Shown: piece by piece, positions 1 through 7,623 of the stretch
Numbering within the stretch: the stretch's first letter is position 1
Layout of the letters: every line of letters begins with the position of its first letter
Source: Streptomyces sp. SLBN-118
GTDB lineage: Bacteria; Actinomycetota; Actinomycetes; Streptomycetales; Streptomycetaceae
Assembly: GCF_006715635.1 (NCBI RefSeq)
Contig: NZ_VFNP01000001.1
Coordinates: 1,922,001 to 1,986,000 of the forward strand
DNA length: 64,000 nt
Direction: 5' to 3'
Translations under genes and position numbers: made by a program
The notes under the pieces: generated by a model
What the model was told of the DNA's origin: nothing
What the model saw: only the letters and a program-made list of their open reading frames with translations
Databases searched by the model: none

Positions 1-44
1 ACTGGTCCAAGGCCACCGGACGCCCGCTGGAGAAGACCGCGTGA
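1..44 (+). CDS. 3' end of an unidentified gene
   Basis: An open frame enters from the left edge and reads WSKATGRPLEKTA before a TGA at 42-44. Its stop overlaps the GTG of the following MFS gene (GTGA), the usual sign of translational coupling in this genome. Only 13 codons are visible, so no function can be given. Confidence 0.4.
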   Translation, partial: WSKATGRPLEKTA

Positions 45-1300
45 CGAGCCGGACCACCACCGACGGCATACGTCTTGGACTGCGTGCCAATCTGGCCCAG
101 TTCAGCCTGCTCGTCGTGGTCAACGCCCTGGTCGGCGGCATGCTCGGCCAGGAGCGCACGGTCCTGCCGCTGCTGGCCGACGATGTCTTCCACCTGTCCG
201 CCTACACCTCCGCGCTGACCTACATCCTTGCCTTCGGCGCCACCAAGGCCGTCACCAACTTCTTCGCCGGCACCTGGTCCGACCGCTACGGCCGCAAGCC
301 CGTACTGATCGCCGGGTGGCTGATCGCCATGCCGATACCCGCGATGCTCGCCTGGGGGCCAACCTGGAGCTGGATCATCGCCGCCAACATCCTGCTGGGC
401 ATCAGTCAGGGCCTGACCTGGTCCACCACGGTCATCATGAAGATCGACCTCGTCGGCCCGGAACGACGCGGCCTGGCCATGGGACTCAACGAAGCCGCCG
501 GGTATGGCGCCGTCGCCGCAACCGCCATGGCCACCGGCGCCATCGCCGAACACGCAGGACTGCGACCGGAGCCGTTCCTGCTCGGCGCCTCCTACGTCGT
601 CCTGGGAGTGGGCCTTTCCGCCTTCGTGGTACGCGAGACCCGCGGCCATGCCCGCTTCGAAGCCGCCCGCCACGTCACCCCTGTCGGCAGCGAGCACGAC
701 GGGGAACTGACCACGGGCCAGATCGCCCGCCTCACGAGCCTCAGCGACAAGGCGCTGTCCGCCGCCAGCCAGGCCGGCCTGGTCAACAACCTGAACGACG
801 CCCTGGCCTGGGGCATCTTCCCCCTGCTCTTCGCCGCCAACGGCCTGTCCGTCGCCCAGATCGGTGTCCTCGCCGCCCTCTATCCCGCCGTGTGGGGCGC
901 GGGGCAGATGCTCACCGGCTGGTGGTCCGACCACATCGGCCGCAAACACCTGATCACCGCCGGGATGCTGCTGCAGGCCGCCGCCATCGGGCTCGTGGCC
1001 GCCGGGACAACGTTCGGCGTCTGGGCCACCGCCCAAGTCCTCCTCGGCATCGGCACCGCTCTGGTCTACCCCACGCTGCTCGCCGTCATCGGCGACGTCG
1101 CCCACCCCGCCTGGCGCGCACGTGCCGTCGGCGTGTACCGCCTGTGGCGCGACGGAGGTTTCGCCGTCGGAGCCCTCCTCGCCGGAGTTCTCGCCGACGC
1201 TTACGGCCTGACCACCGCGATCTGGGCCATCGCCGCTCTCACCGCAGCCTCCGGCCTCCTCGTCGCGGTGCGTATGTACGAGACACACCCCCGCACGTGA
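41..1300 (+). CDS. MFS transporter
   Basis: A 419-residue, strongly hydrophobic protein of the major facilitator superfamily with about 12 predicted membrane helices. The loop motif of the family appears in both halves: WSDRYGRKP near residue 79 and WSDHIGRKH near residue 295, as expected for two homologous six-helix bundles. The length is normal for drug/proton antiporter-like members. It starts with GTG overlapping the stop of the upstream reading frame, so it is probably the last gene of an operon that lies mostly outside the window. The substrate cannot be told from sequence. The gene ends just before a degraded TPR-gene remnant on the other strand. Confidence 0.85.
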   Translation: MTSRTTTDGIRLGLRANLAQFSLLVVVNALVGGMLGQERTVLPLLADDVFHLSAYTSALTYILAFGATKAVTNFFAGTWSDRYGRKPVLIAGWLIAMPIPAMLAWGPTWSWIIAANILLGISQGLTWSTTVIMKIDLVGPERRGLAMGLNEAAGYGAVAATAMATGAIAEHAGLRPEPFLLGASYVVLGVGLSAFVVRETRGHARFEAARHVTPVGSEHDGELTTGQIARLTSLSDKALSAASQAGLVNNLNDALAWGIFPLLFAANGLSVAQIGVLAALYPAVWGAGQMLTGWWSDHIGRKHLITAGMLLQAAAIGLVAAGTTFGVWATAQVLLGIGTALVYPTLLAVIGDVAHPAWRARAVGVYRLWRDGGFAVGALLAGVLADAYGLTTAIWAIAALTAASGLLVAVRMYETHPRT

Positions 1301-1309
1301 TCACCGCCT

Positions 1310-1491
1310 GCCCAGCAGTGGGCCGGTGTGTGCTGGAAGGTCAAGGCGTACTCACCGGCGGACGGCTGGAGATCCACCATGTCCAGGATGGCCTGGAAGG
1401 ACTCCTTGCAGCGGCCGAGCGGGGTCAGCGCGTCCCCCAGCACTCCGTGTGCGGCCGCACTGTACGGGTTGGCGGCGAGTGCTACGACTCA
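1310..1491 (-). pseudogene. remnant of a tetratricopeptide-repeat protein gene
   Basis: Reading leftward from 1491 the frame gives NPYSAAAHGVLGDALTPLG, then about 20 residues ending DMVDLQPS. This matches one TPR unit as found in a common Streptomyces TPR lipoprotein family (sequence recalled from memory, not searched). A TGA lies immediately upstream (1494-1492) and homology fades after about 45 residues, so only an internal fragment survives. No start or RBS is present. The rest of 1301-1778 contains nothing recognisable. Confidence 0.5.
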
Positions 1492-1778
1492 CGAGACACG
1501 GCGGACCTCACCACCACCAAGGGCACGGACCTTGACCGGAAGTGATCACTCGTCTGCACAGCGGTCCGCCAGGATCCCCCGCCTGCACGCCATGGCGCCG
1601 CCACGGTCTCTCGCCGCCAGCGTCAAGTGAGATGACGATCCATCAGGGCGTGCGTCAGGTGTGCCGAATTTACGTCAGGGCGTCGCCCATTACGTCCACG
1701 ACTCGTGTCGCGCACAGCGACCTCGCCGCACCGACCGGCCAGCCGAAGCGTGTCCGCCCGCGCTTCCGATCCAGTTGA

Positions 1779-3467
1779 ATGAGACGCATGGGGACCACAC
1801 TTGGATTCGCCGAGGACGAGCTGCGACGACTTGCGGGATCGAAGTCGTTCGAGCGGGGTCTTGGTTATCTTTCCTCCGTGTCCACGCTGGAGATCGGAGA
1901 GTCGGAAATCACGGCGACCGTCGACGGCACCGACGCTTACGAGGTCGAACTGACGGAGCACGAGGACGGCCTCACCGGATGGTGCTCCTGCCCATACGGG
2001 CAGGAGGGCAACTTCTGCAAGCACTGCGTGGCGGTGGGCCTGACCGTCCTGCGACAAGCGGAGTCGGTGCCCCGGCAACGGGCTGCCGCCGCGTCCCGCG
2101 GTCGACAGCTCGACGCCTGGCTGGAATCGCTTACCCGGGACGAACTCCTTTCCCTGGTACGGGAGCACCTCGCAGGCGACCGCTGCGTGCGCCGCCGCCT
2201 CGAACTGCGGGCGGCGACCGCCGGGGGCGATCCCGGCGCGGTACGCGAGCGCGTCCTGGGCCTGCTCGACACCCGGCCCTTCGCCCGGTACGGCTACGTC
2301 GAATATGCGGACGCCCGTGCGTACGGGCTCCAGGCCGCGGAGGCCGTCGCCGCGCTGCGCACCTGGATGGGGACGGGCCGGGCGGCGGAGGCCGTGGAGG
2401 TGGCCCGGGAGGCCATCGCGGCCTTGGGCCGGACCTACGGCGAGATCGACGACTCGGACGGCGTCATCGGCGATGTGGCGACCGGACTGGCCGAGGTGCA
2501 CCTGGACGCCTGCCGGGCGGCCCGCCCCGACGTGGCGCGGACAGCCGAGTGGCTGGTGGACCACCTCCTGGGCGACCTGAACGACGCCACCGACATCGCC
2601 CTGTCGGACTACGAGGAGGTACTGGGCGAGGCGGGCATGACTCGGGCGCACGAACTGGTGGTCGCAGCCTGGCGCGCCAACCCGAAGGGCTGGGCGGAGA
2701 AGTACCTCATGGAGCAGCTGATGACGGCAGAAGGCAGCGTCGACGCGCTGATCGCCGTCCACGCGGCCGACCTCTCCCCGACCGGCGCCACGCACCTGCT
2801 GATCGCCCAGGAACTGGAGCGGGCTGACCGCCGGGCCGATGCCCTGGAATGGGCGGAGCGCGGTTTGCGAGAGGCCGATCTTGACCAAGGCCCGGACAGC
2901 CGCCTGGTGGATTTCGTCTGCGAGCGCTACACCCGGGCCGGCCGCCCGGCCGAAGTGGTCGCGGTCCGCCGCGACGTACTCCTGCGGCGCCGTTCCCTCG
3001 CCGCGTACCAGGATCTGCGTACGGCGGCCCGCGCGGCCAACTGCTGGGACGAGACCGAGCGGGTCCGCGCCCTGGACACGCTGCGAGCCGACGCCCGCCG
3101 AAAGAGCCTCGTCCATTCGGGCTCGGCCTTGGTCGACGCCCTGCTGGACGATGACGACCACGACGCGGCATGGGAGGCGGCGGCCGAAGGTTACGCCGAC
3201 GGCCACCAGTGGCTCACCCTCGCCGACCGCGTCCGCGACGGCCGCCCCGCCGACGCCCTGGCCGTGTACCTGCGCCGGATCGGCCCGCTGCTCACGCAGA
3301 CCGGCGACGCCGCGTACGAGCACTTGACCGAGCTTCTGCTCAGTGCCCGCGCCTGCCACCGCACCCTGGGCACACAGGACGCGTTCGCTGCCTACATGGC
3401 CGCCCTGCGCACCGACCAGAAACGCAAGCGCAAGCTGATGGCGCTGCTCGACCGGCACGGGTTGTAG
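1779..3467 (+). CDS. SWIM zinc-finger protein
   Basis: A 562-residue soluble protein. The N-terminus carries a SWIM-type zinc finger, pattern C-x-C-x(n)-C-x-H: C69, C71, C80 and H82 in WCSCPYGQEGNFCKHC. SWIM domains bind nucleic acid or protein. The remaining ~450 residues are Ala/Arg/Leu-rich helical repeats resembling a TPR-like solenoid, typical of bacterial SWIM proteins of unknown function. ATG at 1779 and ATG at 1788 are in the same frame and neither has a good RBS, so the start is uncertain by three codons. It stands alone between a TPR remnant and an IS607 element. The cellular role is unknown. Confidence 0.8.
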   Translation: MRRMGTTLGFAEDELRRLAGSKSFERGLGYLSSVSTLEIGESEITATVDGTDAYEVELTEHEDGLTGWCSCPYGQEGNFCKHCVAVGLTVLRQAESVPRQRAAAASRGRQLDAWLESLTRDELLSLVREHLAGDRCVRRRLELRAATAGGDPGAVRERVLGLLDTRPFARYGYVEYADARAYGLQAAEAVAALRTWMGTGRAAEAVEVAREAIAALGRTYGEIDDSDGVIGDVATGLAEVHLDACRAARPDVARTAEWLVDHLLGDLNDATDIALSDYEEVLGEAGMTRAHELVVAAWRANPKGWAEKYLMEQLMTAEGSVDALIAVHAADLSPTGATHLLIAQELERADRRADALEWAERGLREADLDQGPDSRLVDFVCERYTRAGRPAEVVAVRRDVLLRRRSLAAYQDLRTAARAANCWDETERVRALDTLRADARRKSLVHSGSALVDALLDDDDHDAAWEAAAEGYADGHQWLTLADRVRDGRPADALAVYLRRIGPLLTQTGDAAYEHLTELLLSARACHRTLGTQDAFAAYMAALRTDQKRKRKLMALLDRHGL

Positions 3468-3573
3468 CCCGCGATCTCCCCCAGAGCTGCACACCGCCGG
3501 ACGGCCTGGCCGGGCAGCTCTCCAGTGGTCCGCGCCCCACCGCTCCGCCGAGGAGGGGATGTCCGCACCGTTC

Positions 3574-5202
3574 CTAATCAGTGAGCAGGAGTGAGTCTTG
3601 GACCCATGACTGGTCACTGCGGCCATCCCGAACGGTTTTGGATGTCCTGCTCGCCCGCGTACTCGCCGCGTCCGGCAGCACGGATCGTGTCCGTGGTCCG
3701 GGGATGCGGGGGCGGGGTCCCTCACGCCCGGGGGCACGCCGGTCGGCCTGGACGGTCCGATGCCCGTGCACATCGCTCTGGTATGCACGGGGCGGTGTCG
3801 TCCGTCGCCGGATCGGGTGCCCCTGGGCGCGTCGTCCGATCGCGATGCTCGCCGCATCGTGCCGGGTGGTCTTACGGGTGGGGCCGGCCATCGGCTTTTG
3901 CCAGTGCTGGGCGCCCCACTTGCTGGTGTAGGCGGGGTCCACGGTGGTGATCGCGATACCTGTGGCGTCGGCCATGGAGGTCAGCCGGGCGCGGAGCCTG
4001 CCGGTCGGCATGCCGGAGATGAGCTGCCGGAATCGGCGCTTGCGTCCGTGCTTCTCTCTGGTTTTCTCGGCCTGGAAGTCGAGGTCTTCGACCGCGATGG
4101 CCTTGACGCCGCAGCTCTTGGCCCAGTTCAGCAGCCGGGTGAGGGCGTGCCGTACTTGGGCGTCGCGGTGCTGGGCGTTGCCGGACAGGTCGTAGGAGAA
4201 GCGGCGCGGCCGGCCCATCGGGTTGCCGTGAGTGTCCAAGCGCCATGCGGCGAGGTGGTCGGCGTTGGTGTCCACGCCGATCACGCCATCGGCGAGGGCG
4301 GCTTGGAGTGGGATGGTCTTGGCGGGTGGGATCTGCCAGGAGGCGTCCATGTACCAGCGCCCGCGCCCCGTGTCGTAGTGGATGCGGTAGGCCACGGCCC
4401 GGTTGGCCTCCACGCGGTCGGCCCACTCCTGCCCCCGGTGAGGGAAGCGTACCTGCGCAGTGAGTACGTACCGGCCGTGCTTGGCGTTCGCCAGGTCGGC
4501 GAGCGGGGCCGGGATCTTGATCGATACTTCGCCGTGGGGCGTGATGCGGATCGTCTCGTTGCCGAACCTTTTCCCCGACTCGCCGTCCGCCTGGAGGAAC
4601 CAGCGCTCGGCTTCCCACCGCCGGCGCCACTGGGTCTCGGTGAGCTGCGCCGTGTCGAGGTTGTGGCGGGTTCCCAGCAGACGTTTACCGCCACGCACGA
4701 CATGCACCCGGCCCGCTTCCCGGTCGGCCCGAACCTGTTCGAGGCGGTCCTCCAGTACATGCAGGCGGCGTGTTTTGTGGAACCACTCGTGCGCGGAGCG
4801 GTAGCCGCCCGGAGCCCGCTTGGTGCCTTTCTGTCCGACCGGCAGCGACAGCCGGTGACGGATCGTCGTGATACCGGCTTCGAGGGACTGCACGTGTGCG
4901 GCCTGGCCGCGCAGGGCGAGCGCCCACTGGTCATGCGTGGCCTTCGTGATCGACCCGGCCCACCTGGACGACGACTCGGCCGTCAGGTCCCTCTTACGGG
5001 CCGCCCATGACTCGGTGGAGTGCTCCGGGCCGTCCATGCAACGCGCTTTGAGGTCCTTCGAGGCGAGCGAGCCCAGGTGCACCCCCACCAAGCGCAGAAC
5101 CTTCTCATCCTCGGGCGTGAGGTCCTTCAGCCGGGTACGTACCGCCACACCGGACGGGCCGAGAGCGACGAACGGCGCGGCGATCGGGCGGAGGTCAGCC
5201 AC
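3574..5202 (-). CDS. tnpB: TnpB (RuvC-type RNA-guided nuclease of an IS607 element)
   Basis: 542 residues. TnpB proteins are compact RuvC-like nucleases guided by a transposon-encoded RNA and are ancestors of Cas12. The RuvC triad is visible: D311 in IGVDTNADH, E372 in AIAVEDLDF and D449 in RHDAASIAIGRR, preceded by the family motif DPAYTSKWG. The CxxC zinc ribbon usual between the last two motifs is absent; the segment reads SKWGAQHWQK. About 85 basic residues follow the last catalytic Asp, a region that in relatives overlaps the guide-RNA gene. The GTG start overlaps the tnpA stop by 8 bp. Catalytic residues are intact, so it may be active. Confidence 0.85.
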   Translation of the reverse strand: MADLRPIAAPFVALGPSGVAVRTRLKDLTPEDEKVLRLVGVHLGSLASKDLKARCMDGPEHSTESWAARKRDLTAESSSRWAGSITKATHDQWALALRGQAAHVQSLEAGITTIRHRLSLPVGQKGTKRAPGGYRSAHEWFHKTRRLHVLEDRLEQVRADREAGRVHVVRGGKRLLGTRHNLDTAQLTETQWRRRWEAERWFLQADGESGKRFGNETIRITPHGEVSIKIPAPLADLANAKHGRYVLTAQVRFPHRGQEWADRVEANRAVAYRIHYDTGRGRWYMDASWQIPPAKTIPLQAALADGVIGVDTNADHLAAWRLDTHGNPMGRPRRFSYDLSGNAQHRDAQVRHALTRLLNWAKSCGVKAIAVEDLDFQAEKTREKHGRKRRFRQLISGMPTGRLRARLTSMADATGIAITTVDPAYTSKWGAQHWQKPMAGPTRKTTRHDAASIAIGRRAQGHPIRRRTTPPRAYQSDVHGHRTVQADRRAPGREGPRPRIPGPRTRSVLPDAASTRASRTSKTVRDGRSDQSWVQDSLLLTD

Positions 5203-5794
5203 GCCTGGCGGCCTCCAGTGCCTTGCGGGCGCGGTTCTTCGCCGACCTGCGCCCGTACAGGCGGGCGCAGAACGAGGTCAGTACCTCCACCATGTCCCGC
5301 ACCAGGTCGTCTTCGACCTCGCCGTCGTCCAGGACCAGCAGGCGACGGCCCGTCGCGGACAAAGCGGCCTCGACAAGCTCGACGTTCATCCGGCCGAGCC
5401 TGTCCTTGTGCTCCACCACCACGCAGGTCACGTGCGGGTCGGCCAGCAGACGCCGGGCCTTGGAACGGCAGCCGTTCATCCCGGAAGCGATCTCCGCCTC
5501 GACACGAACAACTCGGTGACCGGCCTTCGCTGCCCACGCGCAGAGCCGAGCGACCTGGCGTTCCAGATCGGTCTTCTGATCGTGCGAGGACACACGGGCA
5601 TACAGGCCCAGCCCGCCGATGGCCTCGGACGTGGTGTTCGCGTCGATGTTCACCAGGACCGTGCGTGGCCCGACCCGCTGAGCCGGTACCGGCAACGTCC
5701 CCTCACGGAACCAGCGATACGCGGTCTGCGGATGCACGCCCTGCGTCTTCGCCCATTCCGTCAGATTCACGCTCCGACAACGACACTCACCCAT
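5195..5794 (-). CDS. tnpA: IS607-type serine recombinase (transposase)
   Basis: About 199 residues. The N-terminus is a MerR-like helix-turn-helix (WAKTQGVHPQTAYRWFREG), followed by a resolvase-type catalytic domain with YARVSSHDQ (catalytic Ser about residue 69) and EHKDRLGR. This reversed order, DNA-binding domain first, defines IS607 transposases. The open frame extends upstream to 5884, but the ATG at 5794 or the GTG at 5770 fits the family N-terminus. It overlaps tnpB. IS607 elements transpose through serine-recombinase chemistry with little target specificity, which is known for the family and not shown here. Confidence 0.85.
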   Translation of the reverse strand: MGECRCRSVNLTEWAKTQGVHPQTAYRWFREGTLPVPAQRVGPRTVLVNIDANTTSEAIGGLGLYARVSSHDQKTDLERQVARLCAWAAKAGHRVVRVEAEIASGMNGCRSKARRLLADPHVTCVVVEHKDRLGRMNVELVEAALSATGRRLLVLDDGEVEDDLVRDMVEVLTSFCARLYGRRSAKNRARKALEAARRG

Positions 5795-6118
5795 ACATGG
5801 TTTACGCTCACCTACCCGACTTCGAGGACCAGCAGGTAGAGACCCCTGCCCCCCGGACCCGACTGAGCGGCCTCGCCCGACCACGAGCCGGACATCATCC
5901 GACTACGCCGTCCTGGACCAAGATTGTGCACTGTGGTGAATTCAGTCGCTGCTCCTGCTGGTCGTAGTGATGGTGGCGATCGCCTTGATATCCGTCAGGA
6001 CGGCGGCCGGGCCGCGCACAACCGCGCTCGCGGAGCCGAATACAAATGGTGAGGTCCACAACTGGCCTACGGGTCGAGGCTGTTCCTGGACCACCGCCCT
6101 TCACTCTTTTCTTGGATT

Positions 6119-7177
6119 TCAGAGCATGATGAGAAGACGTGTCTGCGGCTTGAGCTTCCTGTTCACCGAACGACTCTGCACGTAAACCTCCAACTTGGGA
6201 TTGTTCCCCGCCTTCACGGAGACGGTCCCCCGGATACCCGTACCGAACAGAAGGCTGCGTGCCGCGTCGCCCGTATAGGCGCGATCGGTGTCCTTCTCGA
6301 CCACGATGACTTCCTTGTTGGGCTGAACTTGAGCCCGGGAGCCCAACTGGTAGTAACACGAACCGCGTTCGTACGTAACGCCCGGGTGCGAATCGACGAA
6401 GGGTCGAATCTCGATCTCCTTGTCGACCTTCAGGAGTCGATACTTGTCGGCCGCAATCGGTTCGAGGTTCGCCCGCACCTCGTCGACCGATATGTCCTGG
6501 CCGACGGCGAACAGGTTCTTCGTACCGCGCACGCCCTGCTCGCGGCCCCGGAGGAAACTGGTGGCGGCAGCGCGCACGGTGCCGATCGCCTCCTCGACAC
6601 CCTCCCGGGAATCCGCGTCCCAGATGGCGATGTTTCCGGCCGGGAAGCCGTAATTCTGGGCGGTGCGCTTCGCCAGGGAGTTCGGGACGAGGATCGCAGA
6701 CGTCCAGTGGCCGGGAAGCCCGCCCATCTTCGCCGCGATTTTGTCGAGCCAGTGGCCGAGGATGGCCATGTCGCCGTCGTGCCGCCTGTCGCCACCGGAG
6801 GCGTTCTCCTCGCCGTCCGTCACCACGATCTGAAGAAAGCTGTGCTCGCCGTATTCCTCCCAGATATGACCGAGGTCGTCCAGGGACTTCAGAGAGGCCT
6901 CGATAAGGGCCGTAGCGCCATTGTTGACCTTGTACAGACCCCGCATGGACGGCAGATGCTTCACGTCCATGTCCCAGACCAGGTTCTCCACCTTGTGGTC
7001 GAAGGAGTAGAGGCTGATCCGGGTCTCATGGCCGAGGCTGTCCGACTCGGCCTTCAGACCCGCGACGAACTCGTCCACGACGCGGATGAGTTGACTCTGG
7101 TGCTGACGCATGGAACCCGAACAGTCCACTACCAGCGCGACGTGATTCACCTTGTGCTGGATCTTGTTGGCGGACAC
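6119..7177 (-). CDS. VWA-domain protein
   Basis: 352 residues from a GTG with a good RBS (GAAGGAG, about 7 bp upstream). The N-terminal ~220 residues form a von Willebrand factor A domain with a complete metal-ion-dependent adhesion site: D18-C-S-G-S22, the Thr of NNGATAL, and the Asp of VTDGEEN. No signal peptide or membrane segment is seen, so it is probably cytoplasmic. The C-terminal ~130 residues are predicted to be beta-rich and are not recognised. Longer in-frame starts up to 7432 exist but lack an RBS and add Arg-rich sequence. It is divergent from the cellulase gene with 446 bp between. Role unknown. Confidence 0.75.
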   Translation of the reverse strand: MSANKIQHKVNHVALVVDCSGSMRQHQSQLIRVVDEFVAGLKAESDSLGHETRISLYSFDHKVENLVWDMDVKHLPSMRGLYKVNNGATALIEASLKSLDDLGHIWEEYGEHSFLQIVVTDGEENASGGDRRHDGDMAILGHWLDKIAAKMGGLPGHWTSAILVPNSLAKRTAQNYGFPAGNIAIWDADSREGVEEAIGTVRAAATSFLRGREQGVRGTKNLFAVGQDISVDEVRANLEPIAADKYRLLKVDKEIEIRPFVDSHPGVTYERGSCYYQLGSRAQVQPNKEVIVVEKDTDRAYTGDAARSLLFGTGIRGTVSVKAGNNPKLEVYVQSRSVNRKLKPQTRLLIML

Positions 7178-7534
7178 GTTTCTGCTCCTTCTCCGAGGCT
7201 CCCCAAGTGATGCTTGAACTCTATGTGCAGGCACTGACAACGGCGTTTGACGCACGATCACCCGCCTGCGCCCGGCGACGTGTTCGGCACCCAGGAGACG
7301 CCTGCCGACCGGGGGTCGGATCAGCGTGGTGAGGCCCGTCAACGCAGCAGCTGAGGGTCGTCGCACGGCTACGAACTGTCTTCGAGACTTCTTCGCCATG
7401 GCCATTGACGCGACGGCCGGTTGGCGCTTCATTGGTCACGGCAGCACGTCGACGGCCGGAGCAACACTCCGCACCCGTGAGCATCGTCGCGGAGTCCATC
7501 GAGTCGCCGCTTCCGGTCGATGTCAGCGCGCAAA

Positions 7535-7548
7535 TGGGAGCGCTCCCA
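7535..7548. promoter_or_regulatory. CebR box 1
   Basis: TGGGAGCGCTCCCA, a perfect 14-bp palindrome identical to the known Streptomyces CebR operator through which cellobiose-responsive CebR represses cellulase and cellobiose-uptake genes. It lies 76 bp before the cellulase start codon. Confidence 0.88.
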
Positions 7549-7586
7549 CGTTCGAAGAGTAAAGGTCAGGCGCACAAAACACTCAA

Positions 7587-7600
7587 TGGGAGCGCTCCCA
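7587..7600. promoter_or_regulatory. CebR box 2
   Basis: A second perfect TGGGAGCGCTCCCA, 52 bp downstream of the first and 23 bp before the cellulase ATG, probably overlapping the promoter or the transcript start. cebR itself is not in the window. Confidence 0.88.
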
Positions 7601-7623
7601 TTCGACTCGGAAGGGGAAGATTC

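Larger units (their letters stand above)
3574..5794 (-). mobile_element. IS607-family element (tnpA-tnpB)
   Basis: A serine-recombinase tnpA and a tnpB overlap by 8 bp on the minus strand, the gene order of IS607 elements. The true ends were not fixed. A short imperfect inverted pair, TCTTGGACC starting at 3596 and its counterpart in TGGACCAAGA at 5914-5923, is a weak candidate for the termini. The limits given are those of the genes only. Confidence 0.75.

Noticed and set aside
1623..3857. A 744-codon open frame antisense to the SWIM gene
   Set aside because: The plus strand has the CxC...CxH zinc motif and coherent helices; the antisense product looks random.
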